Origin: an uncultured Muribaculaceae bacterium
GTDB taxonomy: Bacteria; Bacteroidota; Bacteroidia; Bacteroidales; Muribaculaceae
Direction of reading: 5' to 3'
Length of the DNA: 29,799 nucleotides
Assembly: GCA_934663645.1 (NCBI GenBank)
Contig: CAKUKR010000019.1
Span: 1-29,799 of the forward strand
Shown one piece after another: positions 1 through 7,289 of the stretch. The notes beneath the pieces are model-generated. The model was not told the DNA's origin. It was given only the letters and a program-made list of their open reading frames with translations, and made no database searches. The translations under genes and the position numbers were made by a program. How positions within the stretch are numbered: position 1 is the first letter of the stretch; each line of letters begins with the position of its first letter.

Positions 1-806
1 GCGAGGTCGCCAATCACGTCGACCAGCTTGTGGCGAGCCGGCTCGTTGTCCCATTTCAGCGGCTTGGGGTTGATGTAACCCAGCTTGTTGAGTGTCATGC
101 GCGGCATATTGACCATGTCGCAGATGCGGTCGATGGTTTCCTGCTCCGCCTTCTGGTCATATATCACGATTGCATTGTCGAGGTCGCCGCCCTTGATGAG
201 GCCATGGCTCATGAGAGCTTCGATTTCCTTGACAAACACGAATGTGCGCGCGCTTGCAACCTCTTGCTTGAAGTCTGCCAGGTCATCGAGTATAGCGAAC
301 TGGTTGGGCAGCACTGCCGAGTTGTATTCCACCATCACTTCCACGCTGAAATTGTCGTCAGGGTACATGGTAAGCATCGAACCGGTTTCCTCGTCGCGCA
401 CGCACGTTTTCTCCTTTATAATGTAGTAGTCCTTTTCGACATTCAGCTCTTCAGTGCCGACAGCCTCGATGTTGTCTATGTATTGTATTGCGCTGCCGTC
501 GAGTATAGGAAGTTCCGGACCGTCAACGTCAATAAGGCAGTTGTCGATGCCAGAAGCGTACAGCGCGGCGAGAGCGTGTTCCACCGTGCTTACAATCACA
601 TTTTTTTTGCCCAAAACAGTGCCGCGAGTGGTTTCCACCACATTCTCTGCAACAGCGTCAATTACCGGGGTGTCCTCGAGGTCGATGCGGCGGAACTTAT
701 AGCCATGATTGGCAGGTGCGGGCTGGAAAACAGCTGTGATTTCAAGTCCCGAATGAAGTCCTTTGCCCTTTACGGTGAAAGGTGCTTTGAGAGTCAACTG
801 GTTCAT
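1..806 (-). CDS. lpxC: UDP-3-O-acyl-N-acetylglucosamine deacetylase LpxC, partial (C-terminal part outside window)
   Basis: LpxC is the zinc-dependent cytoplasmic deacetylase that commits UDP-3-O-acyl-GlcNAc to lipid A synthesis. I translated the minus strand from the ATG at 804-806 (MNQLTLKAPF...), giving 268 residues before the window edge. Visible family motifs are KGLHSG near residue 15, TTRGTV near 59, STVEH with zinc ligand His77 and neighbouring Glu76, LDGSA, and at the edge ARHKLVDVIGD with the second His/Asp zinc ligand pair. No in-frame ATG lies close upstream, so the start is well supported. The gene sits 28 bases downstream of lpxD on the same strand and is probably co-transcribed with it. 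In Bacteroidetes LpxC is commonly fused to the dehydratase FabZ; that part would lie beyond base 1 and cannot be seen here. Confidence 0.95.
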   Translation of the reverse strand, partial: MNQLTLKAPFTVKGKGLHSGLEITAVFQPAPANHGYKFRRIDLEDTPVIDAVAENVVETTRGTVLGKKNVIVSTVEHALAALYASGIDNCLIDVDGPELPILDGSAIQYIDNIEAVGTEELNVEKDYYIIKEKTCVRDEETGSMLTMYPDDNFSVEVMVEYNSAVLPNQFAILDDLADFKQEVASARTFVFVKEIEALMSHGLIKGGDLDNAIVIYDQKAEQETIDRICDMVNMPRMTLNKLGYINPKPLKWDNEPARHKLVDVIGDL

Positions 807-834
807 GTCTGTATATCGGTTTGCTTGGTTCTTG

Positions 835-1833
835 TTATTTGGTTTTATTGTTGAACAGCTCTGCGAGCTTCTTGATGTACACTTGGTTCTTGGCAAACTG
901 GCGTGCATCAATCGCAGGATAGCCTATGATGCGTGCATTGTCGCCTACATTGTTCGGTATTCCAGACTGTGCGCCTATTTCATTGTTGTTGCCTATGGTG
1001 ATATGTCCGGCGAAGCCGACCTGACCGCCCACACGGTTCCATGAGCCGATTTTGGTAGACCCGGCTACACCGACCTGGGCTGCCATGACATTGTTTTCGC
1101 CCAATTCAACATTGTGGGCCACCTGCACCAGGTTGTCTAACTTGGTCCCGCGCCCGATGCGGGTGTTGCCGAATGTTGCGCGGTCGATGGTCGTGTTAGC
1201 GCCTATCTCCACATCGTCAGCTATCATCACGCCGCCTGTCTGAGGAAGCTTGTCGTAGCCGTGTTCAGTCGGGGCGAAGCCGAAGCCGTCTGCACCGATG
1301 ACTGCGCCGGAATGGATGATGCAGCGGCTGCCTATCTCACACCCCTCATAGATGCGGACGCCAGCGCGTATTATCGTGTCGTCGCCGATAGTCACCCCGT
1401 CGCCGATATAGGCTTGCGGGTATATCTTGACATTCTTGCCAATGCGCACGTCCTTGCCGATATAAGCGAAAGCCCCTATGTAGCACCCGTCTGGGATAAC
1501 GACACCAGCAGAAATGTGCGCCGGCTGCTCGATGCCAGAGGGCATGGGGCGCATCGACTCAATGTGACGCAGCATTGCCGCAAGCGTGGCATACGGATCG
1601 TTTACTCGTATCATGGTGGCTTTTACCGGGTGCGAGGGCTTGAAATCATTGCTCACCAGCACTGCCGTGGCGCGTGTGGTGTATATGAAATGCTCGTATT
1701 TGGGGTTCGCCAGGAATGTGATGCAACCAGGCGACGCCTCCTCTATTTTTGCAAAATTGGAGATCGGTGCATTGGCGTCTCCGTCAACGGTTCCGCCTAC
1801 CAGCGATGCCAATTCTTGTGCTGTTATTTCCAT
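835..1833 (-). CDS. lpxD: UDP-3-O-(3-hydroxyacyl)glucosamine N-acyltransferase LpxD
   Basis: LpxD transfers the second 3-hydroxyacyl chain from acyl carrier protein to UDP-3-O-acyl-glucosamine, the step after LpxC, in the cytoplasm. The 332-residue protein has the usual length. Residues about 1-100 form the N-terminal uridine-binding domain (starting MEITAQELA, with [10 protein letters not shown] at 38-47). From about residue 105 to 300 there are many hexapeptide repeats of the left-handed beta-helix type (for example [12 protein letters not shown] and [10 protein letters not shown]). The probable catalytic His is His240 in [11 protein letters not shown], matching the general base of E. coli LpxD. 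The C-terminus is a short helical tail rich in K and N. It is the first visible gene of an lpxD-lpxC transcript reading away from the epimerase operon. Confidence 0.97.
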   Translation of the reverse strand: MEITAQELASLVGGTVDGDANAPISNFAKIEEASPGCITFLANPKYEHFIYTTRATAVLVSNDFKPSHPVKATMIRVNDPYATLAAMLRHIESMRPMPSGIEQPAHISAGVVIPDGCYIGAFAYIGKDVRIGKNVKIYPQAYIGDGVTIGDDTIIRAGVRIYEGCEIGSRCIIHSGAVIGADGFGFAPTEHGYDKLPQTGGVMIADDVEIGANTTIDRATFGNTRIGRGTKLDNLVQVAHNVELGENNVMAAQVGVAGSTKIGSWNRVGGQVGFAGHITIGNNNEIGAQSGIPNNVGDNARIIGYPAIDARQFAKNQVYIKKLAELFNNKTK

Positions 1834-1852
1834 CGGTCACGAAATTTTTCCG

Positions 1853-1886
1853 CAAATATCGCAATTTTTCCACAATCTCACGCAAT
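1853..1886 (-). promoter_or_regulatory. Possible promoter for lpxD-lpxC
   Basis: Reading the minus strand, GATATTTG (1860 down to 1853) is one mismatch from the Bacteroidetes -7 box TAnnTTTG, and ATTG (1886 to 1883) lies 22 bases upstream in the -33 position. The predicted transcript start would leave a leader of only about 10-14 bases before the lpxD ATG at 1833. The mismatch and long spacer make this tentative; lpxD may instead be transcribed from elsewhere. Confidence 0.3.
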
Positions 1887-1962
1887 AAATCCCCCACAAT
1901 CTGCACTTTCTATCATGTCAGCGGCCTTTATCGGCGGTTTTCCAACTTAAAAAGGTTAATGA

Positions 1963-1994
1963 TTTGACCAATCGGGGGAAAATCGCTATTTTTG
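1963..1994 (+). promoter_or_regulatory. Promoter of the methylmalonyl-CoA epimerase/decarboxylase operon
   Basis: TTTG at 1963-1966, a 20-base spacer, and TATTTTTG at 1987-1994 match both boxes of the Bacteroidetes housekeeping promoter (TTTG, 19-21 bases, TAnnTTTG). The transcript should begin near 2000, giving a leader of about 60 bases before the mce start at 2062. The rest of the 228-base gap between the divergent lpxD and mce genes (1834-2061) holds nothing else that I recognise. Confidence 0.8.
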
Positions 1995-2061
1995 CGCGGA
2001 GTTTTGGAGTGACCTCCGAGACAACAGAAAACGAACTTATAACCCTAAATCATTCATAGGT

Positions 2062-2484
2062 ATGGAAATCTCACATATCGAACACATTGGCATCGCCGTT
2101 CCCAATCTGAAAGAGGCGATCAAGTACTATGAAGAAGTGCTTGGCTTCAAGTGCTACAAGACTGAAGTAGTGGAAGACCAGAAAGTGACAACTGCTTTCT
2201 TCAAGGTTGGCGACACCAAAATCGAGCTGCTCGAGCCGACTTGCCCTGAAAGCACAATCGCCAAATTCATCGAGAAGAACGGCGGCAAGGGCGGTATGCA
2301 CCACATGGCCTTCGCTGTTGAGTCTGGCGTTGCAAACGCTCTCACAGAGTGCGAAGAGAAGGGCATCCGCCTGATTGACAAGGCTCCGCGTCAGGGTGCA
2401 GACGGTCTGCAGATTGCATTCCTCCACCCGAAATGCACAGAGGCTGTCCTCACAGAACTCTGTGAAGACCCCTCCAAGAAATAA
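2062..2484 (+). CDS. mce: Methylmalonyl-CoA epimerase
   Basis: This enzyme interconverts (R)- and (S)-methylmalonyl-CoA, linking B12-dependent methylmalonyl-CoA mutase to the decarboxylase encoded next. The 140-residue protein is a single-chain glyoxalase/VOC fold of normal length. It begins MEISHIEHIGIAVPN, where His8 is the expected first metal ligand; KIELLEP (Glu55), GGMHHMAF (His81) and VLTELCE (Glu132) fit the other metal and catalytic positions of the family. The ligand assignments follow family knowledge and were not checked by alignment. It is first in the operon, 30 bases ahead of mmdA, with an A-rich leader and no Shine-Dalgarno site, as is usual in Bacteroidetes. Confidence 0.95.
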   Translation: MEISHIEHIGIAVPNLKEAIKYYEEVLGFKCYKTEVVEDQKVTTAFFKVGDTKIELLEPTCPESTIAKFIEKNGGKGGMHHMAFAVESGVANALTECEEKGIRLIDKAPRQGADGLQIAFLHPKCTEAVLTELCEDPSKK

Positions 2485-2514
2485 TTTCAGAAATCAACAA
2501 ACAACCTATATATA

Positions 2515-4068
2515 ATGGGCAAATCACAGGAAAAAATACAGGAACTCATCAACAAACGCGCCGAAGCACGTCTCGGCGGCGGTGAGAAGGCTATCGAAAA
2601 GCAGCACGCTCGCGGCAAATACACCGCTCGCGAACGCATCGACCAGCTCCTCGACAAGGACAGCTTTGAGGAACTCGACATGTTTGTAACTCACCGTTGC
2701 ACAAACTTCGGACAGGACAAGAAGCACATCCTCGGCGACGGTGTTGTTACCGGTTACGGTACCATCGAAGGCCGTCTCGTGTACGTGTTCGCACAGGACT
2801 TCACAGTGTTCGGCGGCTCGCTCTCCGAGACAATGGCAGAGAAAATCTGCAAGGTCATGGACCTCGCAATGAAGATGGGAGCTCCTATCATCGGCCTGAA
2901 TGACTCGGGCGGCGCACGTATCCAGGAGGGTATCAACGCACTCGCAGGCTACTCTGAAATCTTCAAGCGCAACATCCTCGCATCTGGAGTTGTTCCCCAG
3001 ATTTCCGCAATCCTCGGCCCGTGTGCAGGAGGTGCTGTGTACAGCCCCGCGCTGACGGACTTCACCATCATGACCAAAGGAATCTCCTATATGTTCCTTA
3101 CAGGCCCGACTGTTGTGAAGACAGTTACAGGCGAGGACGTTACACAGGAGCAGCTCGGAGGCGCTTCAGTCCACGCTACCAAGAGCGGTGTGACGCACTT
3201 CGCCACTGAGGACGGTGAAGAAGCACTCCAGCTCATCCGCAAGCTTATCAGCTTCATGCCGCAGAACAACATGGAGGAGACTCCGCTGGTGAACTGCACA
3301 GACCCTATCGACCGTCTGGAGGACAAGCTCAACGACATCGTCCCCGACAATCCCAAACGTTCATACGACATGTATGAGGTTATCGGTGCAATCGTCGATA
3401 ACGGCGAGTTCCTCGAAGTTCAGAAGGACTATGCCAAGAACATCATCGTAGGCTTCGCCCGCATGAACGGCCAGTCTGTCGGCGTTGTTGCCAACCAGCC
3501 CAAGGTGCTCGCAGGTGTGCTCGACTGCAACGCTTCGCGCAAGGCTGCCCGCTTCGTGCGTTTCTGCGACTGCTTCAACATCCCCTTGGTGACACTCGTC
3601 GATGTCCCCGGCTTCCTCCCCGGAACAGGCCAGGAATACAACGCTGTCATCCTCCACGGCGCAAAACTGCTGTATGCTTACGGCGAGGCTACTGTGCCCA
3701 AGGTGACTGTGACACTGCGCAAGAGCTACGGCGGCTCCCATATCGTGATGAGCTGCAAGCAGCTGCGTGGCGACATGAACTACGCTTGGCCCACTGCCGA
3801 AATCGCAGTTATGGGCGCCGAGGGCGCAGTAGGCGTACTCTATGCCAAGGATGCCAAGAACCAGGAAGACCCCAAGGCATACATCAAGGAGAAGGAAGAG
3901 GAATACCGCAACCTGTTTGCCAACCCCTACAACGCAGCCAAGTACGGCTATATCGATGATGTCATCGAGCCGCGCAATACCCGTTTCCGCGTAATCCGCG
4001 CCCTTCAGATGCTCGCTACAAAGAAGCAGACGAACCCGGCAAAGAAGCACGGCAACATACCTCTGTAA
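2515..4068 (+). CDS. mmdA: Methylmalonyl-CoA decarboxylase alpha subunit (acyl-CoA carboxyltransferase)
   Basis: This is the carboxyltransferase subunit that moves the carboxyl group of methylmalonyl-CoA to biotin on the carrier subunit, releasing propionyl-CoA. The 517-residue length is typical. The N-terminal half contains GGARIQEG (about residue 131) and [16 protein letters not shown] (about 170), which form the acyl-CoA and oxyanion site. The C-terminal half has [15 protein letters not shown] and GGSHIVMSC (about 406) of the biotin-binding half. By sequence alone it could be a propionyl-CoA carboxylase beta subunit, but the neighbours (an OadG-like protein, a biotin carrier and a membrane beta subunit, with no biotin carboxylase) point to the sodium-pumping decarboxylase. 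Codon use is strongly biased, suggesting high expression. Confidence 0.93.
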   Translation: MGKSQEKIQELINKRAEARLGGGEKAIEKQHARGKYTARERIDQLLDKDSFEELDMFVTHRCTNFGQDKKHILGDGVVTGYGTIEGRLVYVFAQDFTVFGGSLSETMAEKICKVMDLAMKMGAPIIGLNDSGGARIQEGINALAGYSEIFKRNILASGVVPQISAILGPCAGGAVYSPALTDFTIMTKGISYMFLTGPTVVKTVTGEDVTQEQLGGASVHATKSGVTHFATEDGEEALQLIRKLISFMPQNNMEETPLVNCTDPIDRLEDKLNDIVPDNPKRSYDMYEVIGAIVDNGEFLEVQKDYAKNIIVGFARMNGQSVGVVANQPKVLAGVLDCNASRKAARFVRFCDCFNIPLVTLVDVPGFLPGTGQEYNAVILHGAKLLYAYGEATVPKVTVTLRKSYGGSHIVMSCKQLRGDMNYAWPTAEIAVMGAEGAVGVLYAKDAKNQEDPKAYIKEKEEEYRNLFANPYNAAKYGYIDDVIEPRNTRFRVIRALQMLATKKQTNPAKKHGNIPL

Positions 4069-4079
4069 ACAAATACACA

Positions 4080-4688
4080 ATGACAAGCAAAGTTTTAAGA
4101 ACTTCGGCTGTCGGCATTATAATGCTGGCGGGGACTTTCTCCCCGTCGGCATTTGCTATTATGCCGACCCATGATTCTGGCATTGCGGCAGTTCAGACCG
4201 AACAGGTAATGGCTGGCAGTGCCGACGGAGCAGCCAGCACGGAAGTTCATCAGGCCGCACCTGAAGCTCAGCCACGCACCGGCATGACGCAGCAGGAGAA
4301 AAAGGAATATGCGCAGAAGAATGACAGTTTCGGCGGTGGCATCACCATAATTGCCATGGTCATTGTTGTTCTCGCCCTTGCAGTCCTGAGTATCCTGTTC
4401 GGGATTTTCGGCAAGATTTCCGCAAAACTGCTGACCAAGAAAAAAATTGAAGCTACAGGCACTGCCGCCTCTGCTGGCAACAGCAATGCCAATAGCCCTG
4501 ATTCCGGTGAGGTTATCGCCGCTATATCGTTGGCCTTGGCAGAACATCTTGACGGCAAGGGGCATGATATGGAACGCACCATACTCACGCTACGCCGCAT
4601 GAAAAGGGCATACAGCCCTTGGAACTCCAAGATATACAACATTCGTCATGTTCCGGAACAACCCGTGTCCAAGAACCGTTTGTCCTGA
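4080..4688 (+). CDS. OadG/MmdD-like small membrane subunit of the sodium-pumping decarboxylase, with signal peptide
   Basis: The 202-residue protein is placed exactly where the OadG-like (delta/gamma) subunit sits in sodium-translocating decarboxylase operons; that subunit holds the complex together at the membrane. Residues 1-26 look like a cleavable signal peptide ending SPSAFA. A Gln/Ala/Glu-rich linker runs to about residue 83. One transmembrane helix lies at about 88-110 (ITIIAMVIVVLALAVLSILF), followed by a basic patch (LLTKKK) and a cytoplasmic tail with AAISLALAEHL and RRMKRAYSPWNSKIY. OadG proteins are often only 80-100 residues with the helix at the N-terminus, so both ends are extended here. 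It starts 11 bases after mmdA. The role is inferred mainly from context and topology. Confidence 0.8.
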   Translation: MTSKVLRTSAVGIIMLAGTFSPSAFAIMPTHDSGIAAVQTEQVMAGSADGAASTEVHQAAPEAQPRTGMTQQEKKEYAQKNDSFGGGITIIAMVIVVLALAVLSILFGIFGKISAKLLTKKKIEATGTAASAGNSNANSPDSGEVIAAISLALAEHLDGKGHDMERTILTLRRMKRAYSPWNSKIYNIRHVPEQPVSKNRLS

Positions 4689-4735
4689 CAGCATTCCAAT
4701 AGCAACAACACCCCAAATCTGAAAACACAAACAAG

Positions 4736-5185
4736 ATGAAACTCAAAGAATACAAGTATAAGATAAACGGCATCAAGTTTACGGTCGGCGTGGGCGACAT
4801 CGTTGGCGATTCTGTGCAAGTAGAGGTCAACGGCGTACCATACAAGGTGGAGATTGACTCCGAAGGACAGGTAAAGCCATCCGTCGCCGGCAGCATGAAG
4901 CGTCCTGCCGCAGCACCTCGCAATGAGGATGGCGGAAAGGTGATTGCTTCACCCGTCGCCGCCTCTTCCGGGGCAGCTGCCGTGAAGTCTCCGCTTCCAG
5001 GCACCGTCATTTCACTCAGCGTCAAGGCGGGCGACACCGTCAAGGCGGGCGACACCGTCTGTGTGCTTGAAGCCATGAAGATGGAAAACAACATCCACAC
5101 CCAAAAAGGAGGAACGGTGACTAAAATACTCGTCAGTGCAGGAGATTCAGTGCTTGAAGGTGCTGACATAATGATTATAGAATGA
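4736..5185 (+). CDS. mmdC: Biotin carboxyl carrier subunit of methylmalonyl-CoA decarboxylase
   Basis: This 149-residue subunit carries the biotin that shuttles CO2 from the alpha subunit to the membrane beta subunit. The C-terminal 70 residues are a biotinyl domain with SPLPGTV (about 85-91) and EAMKMEN, in which Lys115 is the biotinylation site. The N-terminal half (about 1-50) is a small beta-rich domain, and residues 51-80 form an Ala/Pro-rich flexible linker. The biotinyl domain contains a perfect 18-base in-frame tandem repeat encoding VKAGDT twice, just before the biotin hairpin. The gene lies 47 bases after the OadG-like gene and 30 bases before mmdB. Confidence 0.95.
   Translation: MKLKEYKYKINGIKFTVGVGDIVGDSVQVEVNGVPYKVEIDSEGQVKPSVAGSMKRPAAAPRNEDGGKVIASPVAASSGAAAVKSPLPGTVISLSVKAGDTVKAGDTVCVLEAMKMENNIHTQKGGTVTKILVSAGDSVLEGADIMIIE
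5021..5056 (+). repeat. 18-base perfect tandem repeat inside the biotin carrier gene
   Basis: Two identical head-to-tail copies of an 18-base unit (gtcaaggcgggcgacacc) occupy 5021-5038 and 5039-5056, and a further gtc follows. They are in frame and encode VKAGDT twice in the biotinyl domain. Related domains often have a diverged V-K-x-G-D-x-V-K-x-G-D pattern here, so the protein repeat may be ancestral; the perfect DNA identity is what stands out. Confidence 0.9.
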
Positions 5186-5215
5186 TACTGACCCACAGTA
5201 CAGATAAGACACATT

Positions 5216-6388
5216 ATGATTCTCACACAAAGTTCTTCCACCTTCGGTGATTTCATCAGCAACACCGTCCAAACATTCTGGAATTTCACCGGTTTCGCGA
5301 ATTGCGAATACACAAACCTGGTCATGTTGCTGGTGGGCTGTTTCTTCGTCTACCTTGCGGTAAAGAAAAATTTCGAGCCGCTGCTGCTCGTGCCTATCGG
5401 GTTCGGTATGCTCATCGGCAACATACCGTTTCAGGAGGGCATGGAAATCGGCATCTATGAGCCTGGCAGCGTACTTAATATCCTCTACAACGGTGTTGAG
5501 AAAGGATGGTATCCGCCGCTGATTTTCCTCGGCATCGGCGCAATGACCGACTTTGGCGCCCTCCTTGCCAATCCCAAACTGATGATCATCGGAGCGTGTG
5601 CCCAGTTCGGCATCTTCGGGGCATATATGCTCTCGCTGCTGCTTGGCTTTGACCCGCTTCAGGCCGGTTGTGTAGCCATTATAGGCGGTGCTGACGGCCC
5701 GACTGCCATTTTCACCACTTCAAAGCTCGATCCGACGTTGCTCGGAGCAGTAGCGGTGTCAGCATATTCGTACATGGCATTGATACCGCTTATCCAGCCG
5801 CCGTTGATGCGTCTTTTCACTACCCGCAAGGAGCGTCTTATCAAGATGAAACCGGCGCGTGTGGTCAGCCAGAATGAGAAAATCATTTTCCCCATCGTCG
5901 GCCTTATCCTCACTTGCTTTGTCGTGCCTTCCGGCATCCCCTTGCTGGGCATGCTCTTCTTCGGCAACATACTGCGTGAGAGCGGCGTTACATCGCGTCT
6001 TGCCAAGACGGCAAGCAATGCCATGACCGACATAGTTACAATTCTCCTTGGCCTTACCGTGGGCGCATCGACTCAGGCTGACAGGTTCTTGACCGTTGAC
6101 ACGTTGAAAATATTCGGTCTTGGTTTTCTCGCATTCGTCATTGCGTCGTCGGCTGGTGTATTGTCAGTAAAGTTGATGAACCTGTTCCTGCGCAAAGATC
6201 GCAAGATCAACCCCTTGATCGGCAATGCAGGTGTGTCAGCAGTGCCGATGGCAGCGCGTATTTCGAACAACCTCGGTTTGGAATATGACCCGACCAACTA
6301 CCTGCTGATGCACGCTATGGGCCCGAATGTTGCAGGTGTCATCGGTTCTGCTGTTGCAGCCGGTGTGCTTCTCAGCTTCCTCGGTTAA
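5216..6388 (+). CDS. mmdB: Sodium-translocating methylmalonyl-CoA decarboxylase beta subunit
   Basis: This polytopic membrane subunit decarboxylates carboxybiotin and exports Na+. At 390 residues with about nine or more hydrophobic segments it has the usual OadB/GcdB/MmdB size. Diagnostic motifs are NFEPLLLVPIGFG near residue 53, GGADGPTAIF near 158 (conserved region holding the key Asp of the sodium path), and GNAGVSAVPMAARISN near 338, followed by NYLLMHAMGPNVAGVIGSAVAAG at the C-terminus. The start chosen (MILTQSSS) lies 30 bases after the biotin carrier gene. It is the last gene of the operon and is followed by a strong hairpin. Confidence 0.96.
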   Translation: MILTQSSSTFGDFISNTVQTFWNFTGFANCEYTNLVMLLVGCFFVYLAVKKNFEPLLLVPIGFGMLIGNIPFQEGMEIGIYEPGSVLNILYNGVEKGWYPPLIFLGIGAMTDFGALLANPKLMIIGACAQFGIFGAYMLSLLLGFDPLQAGCVAIIGGADGPTAIFTTSKLDPTLLGAVAVSAYSYMALIPLIQPPLMRLFTTRKERLIKMKPARVVSQNEKIIFPIVGLILTCFVVPSGIPLLGMLFFGNILRESGVTSRLAKTASNAMTDIVTILLGLTVGASTQADRFLTVDTLKIFGLGFLAFVIASSAGVLSVKLMNLFLRKDRKINPLIGNAGVSAVPMAARISNNLGLEYDPTNYLLMHAMGPNVAGVIGSAVAAGVLLSFLG

Positions 6389-6405
6389 TGCCCATTACCT
6401 CATAC

Positions 6406-6448
6406 ACGTCAGAGCCGCAGGGCTTGAAACTCCCTGCGGCTCTGATGT
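6406..6448 (+). terminator. Strong hairpin ending the decarboxylase operon
   Basis: AGAGCCGCAGGG at 6411-6422 pairs perfectly with CCCTGCGGCTCT at 6432-6443 across a 9-base loop. Five more pairs (one G-U) extend the stem outward to 6406 and 6448. A short run of T follows (6448-6451). This is the best terminator candidate in the window. No promoter box is visible between it and the next gene at 6492, so some read-through is possible. Confidence 0.75.
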
Positions 6449-6450
6449 TT

Positions 6451-6486
6451 TCACCAGCAATTCATCAGTTTCACCAACAATTCATC
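6451..6486 (+). repeat. Two near-identical 16-base direct repeats with 20-base period
   Basis: tcaccagcaattcatc (6451-6466) and tcaccaacaattcatc (6471-6486) differ at one base and lie just after the terminator stem and just before the next start codon. A third copy of the first 15 bases (tcaccaacaattcat) occurs inside the following gene at 6565-6579. No function can be read from this. Confidence 0.7.
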
Positions 6487-6491
6487 CTCGC

Positions 6492-7289
6492 ATGAAAACC
6501 AGCTTCTACTTCGTCCTTTGGATCATAATCTATCCGGTTTTAGGATGGATAGACAATGACACTGTCACCAACAATTCATTCATATTCGCCCTTATTGGCG
6601 TTTTTGCGATTTCTTGGCTCATAAATCGCTTGATGAAACAAACGGTTATGTACGAAACCGCAACACAAGTATCACGAGTACTCGAAGATGTATACACCGG
6701 AAATGTCTCCTCATTCGGCAAACGTCTGTCTAGAGAAACAACAATCGAGACAATAACAGCCGCATACCTGATCGTCACTACTATGGTAGTCGGTATCGGC
6801 ATGCTCAACACTGGAGTCAGCAACTGGGTTGCCTTGGCGGTATTCGGACTCTTTTCATTTGGCTCGATAGCCAAATGCGTGAACTTGCACAGAGCCAACT
6901 CTTCGCTAAAATCTAACCCCACACCAGCACAGTGCGTCGAGATTGTAAATAGCATTTATAACCTCAATTATGAAGCGTATTACGAAGCACATTCCGGAGT
7001 GACACTTGAGGCTATCCTCCCTCCAAGACCTAAGTATTTCAACTGTTTCCTGGTGTTTTCCTTGATAACAGCCATAATTGCGGCTCTGCTCGGATTGCTG
7101 TTTATAATCGCAAGTGCCATCATATTCATATCCGGCTCATTGTTTATGTTTGGCACTGCAGCATTGTCTGGGATGTTAGTCCTGTATGGCTTTTTGGCTA
7201 TATATTTTGGAGTGAAGGACATCATTTCTACCTTGCAGGGACTGAAAAGAAAACCCAAACCCAACAATTTGTATGACAACACATTATGA
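6492..7289 (+). CDS. Hypothetical multi-pass membrane protein paired with an ADP-ribosylglycohydrolase
   Basis: I do not recognise this 265-residue protein. The reading frame is open further upstream to 6327, but that part overlaps mmdB and the terminator hairpin, so I take the ATG at 6492 (MKTSFYFVLW). Hydrophobic segments lie at about 4-20, 28-43, 87-105, 109-125, 178-205 and 210-235, giving four to six membrane helices. Between the second and third is a polar stretch of about 45 residues (MKQTVMYETATQVSRVLEDV...). The segment near 140-170 contains NSIYNLNYEAYYEAHSG, and the tail is basic (LKRKPKPNNLYD). Codon use is looser and more AT-rich than in the flanking operons. Its stop overlaps the next start by 4 bases, so the two genes are almost certainly translated together. 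Confidence 0.85.
   Translation: MKTSFYFVLWIIIYPVLGWIDNDTVTNNSFIFALIGVFAISWLINRLMKQTVMYETATQVSRVLEDVYTGNVSSFGKRLSRETTIETITAAYLIVTTMVVGIGMLNTGVSNWVALAVFGLFSFGSIAKCVNLHRANSSLKSNPTPAQCVEIVNSIYNLNYEAYYEAHSGVTLEAILPPRPKYFNCFLVFSLITAIIAALLGLLFIIASAIIFISGSLFMFGTAALSGMLVLYGFLAIYFGVKDIISTLQGLKRKPKPNNLYDNTL

Noticed and set aside
30..854. Open frame of 274 codons on the plus strand opposite lpxC
   Set aside because: It is the antisense shadow of lpxC and the lpxD 3' end; the minus-strand product has clear zinc-ligand and family motifs, while this one has none.
3361..4086. Open frame of 241 codons on the minus strand inside mmdA
   Set aside because: It is a shadow of the strongly codon-biased mmdA gene; the translation resembles no family.
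6327..6491. Upstream extension of the membrane-protein frame
   Set aside because: It overlaps the mmdB 3' end and the terminator hairpin, and the added 55 residues have no signal or domain; the ATG at 6492 is better.
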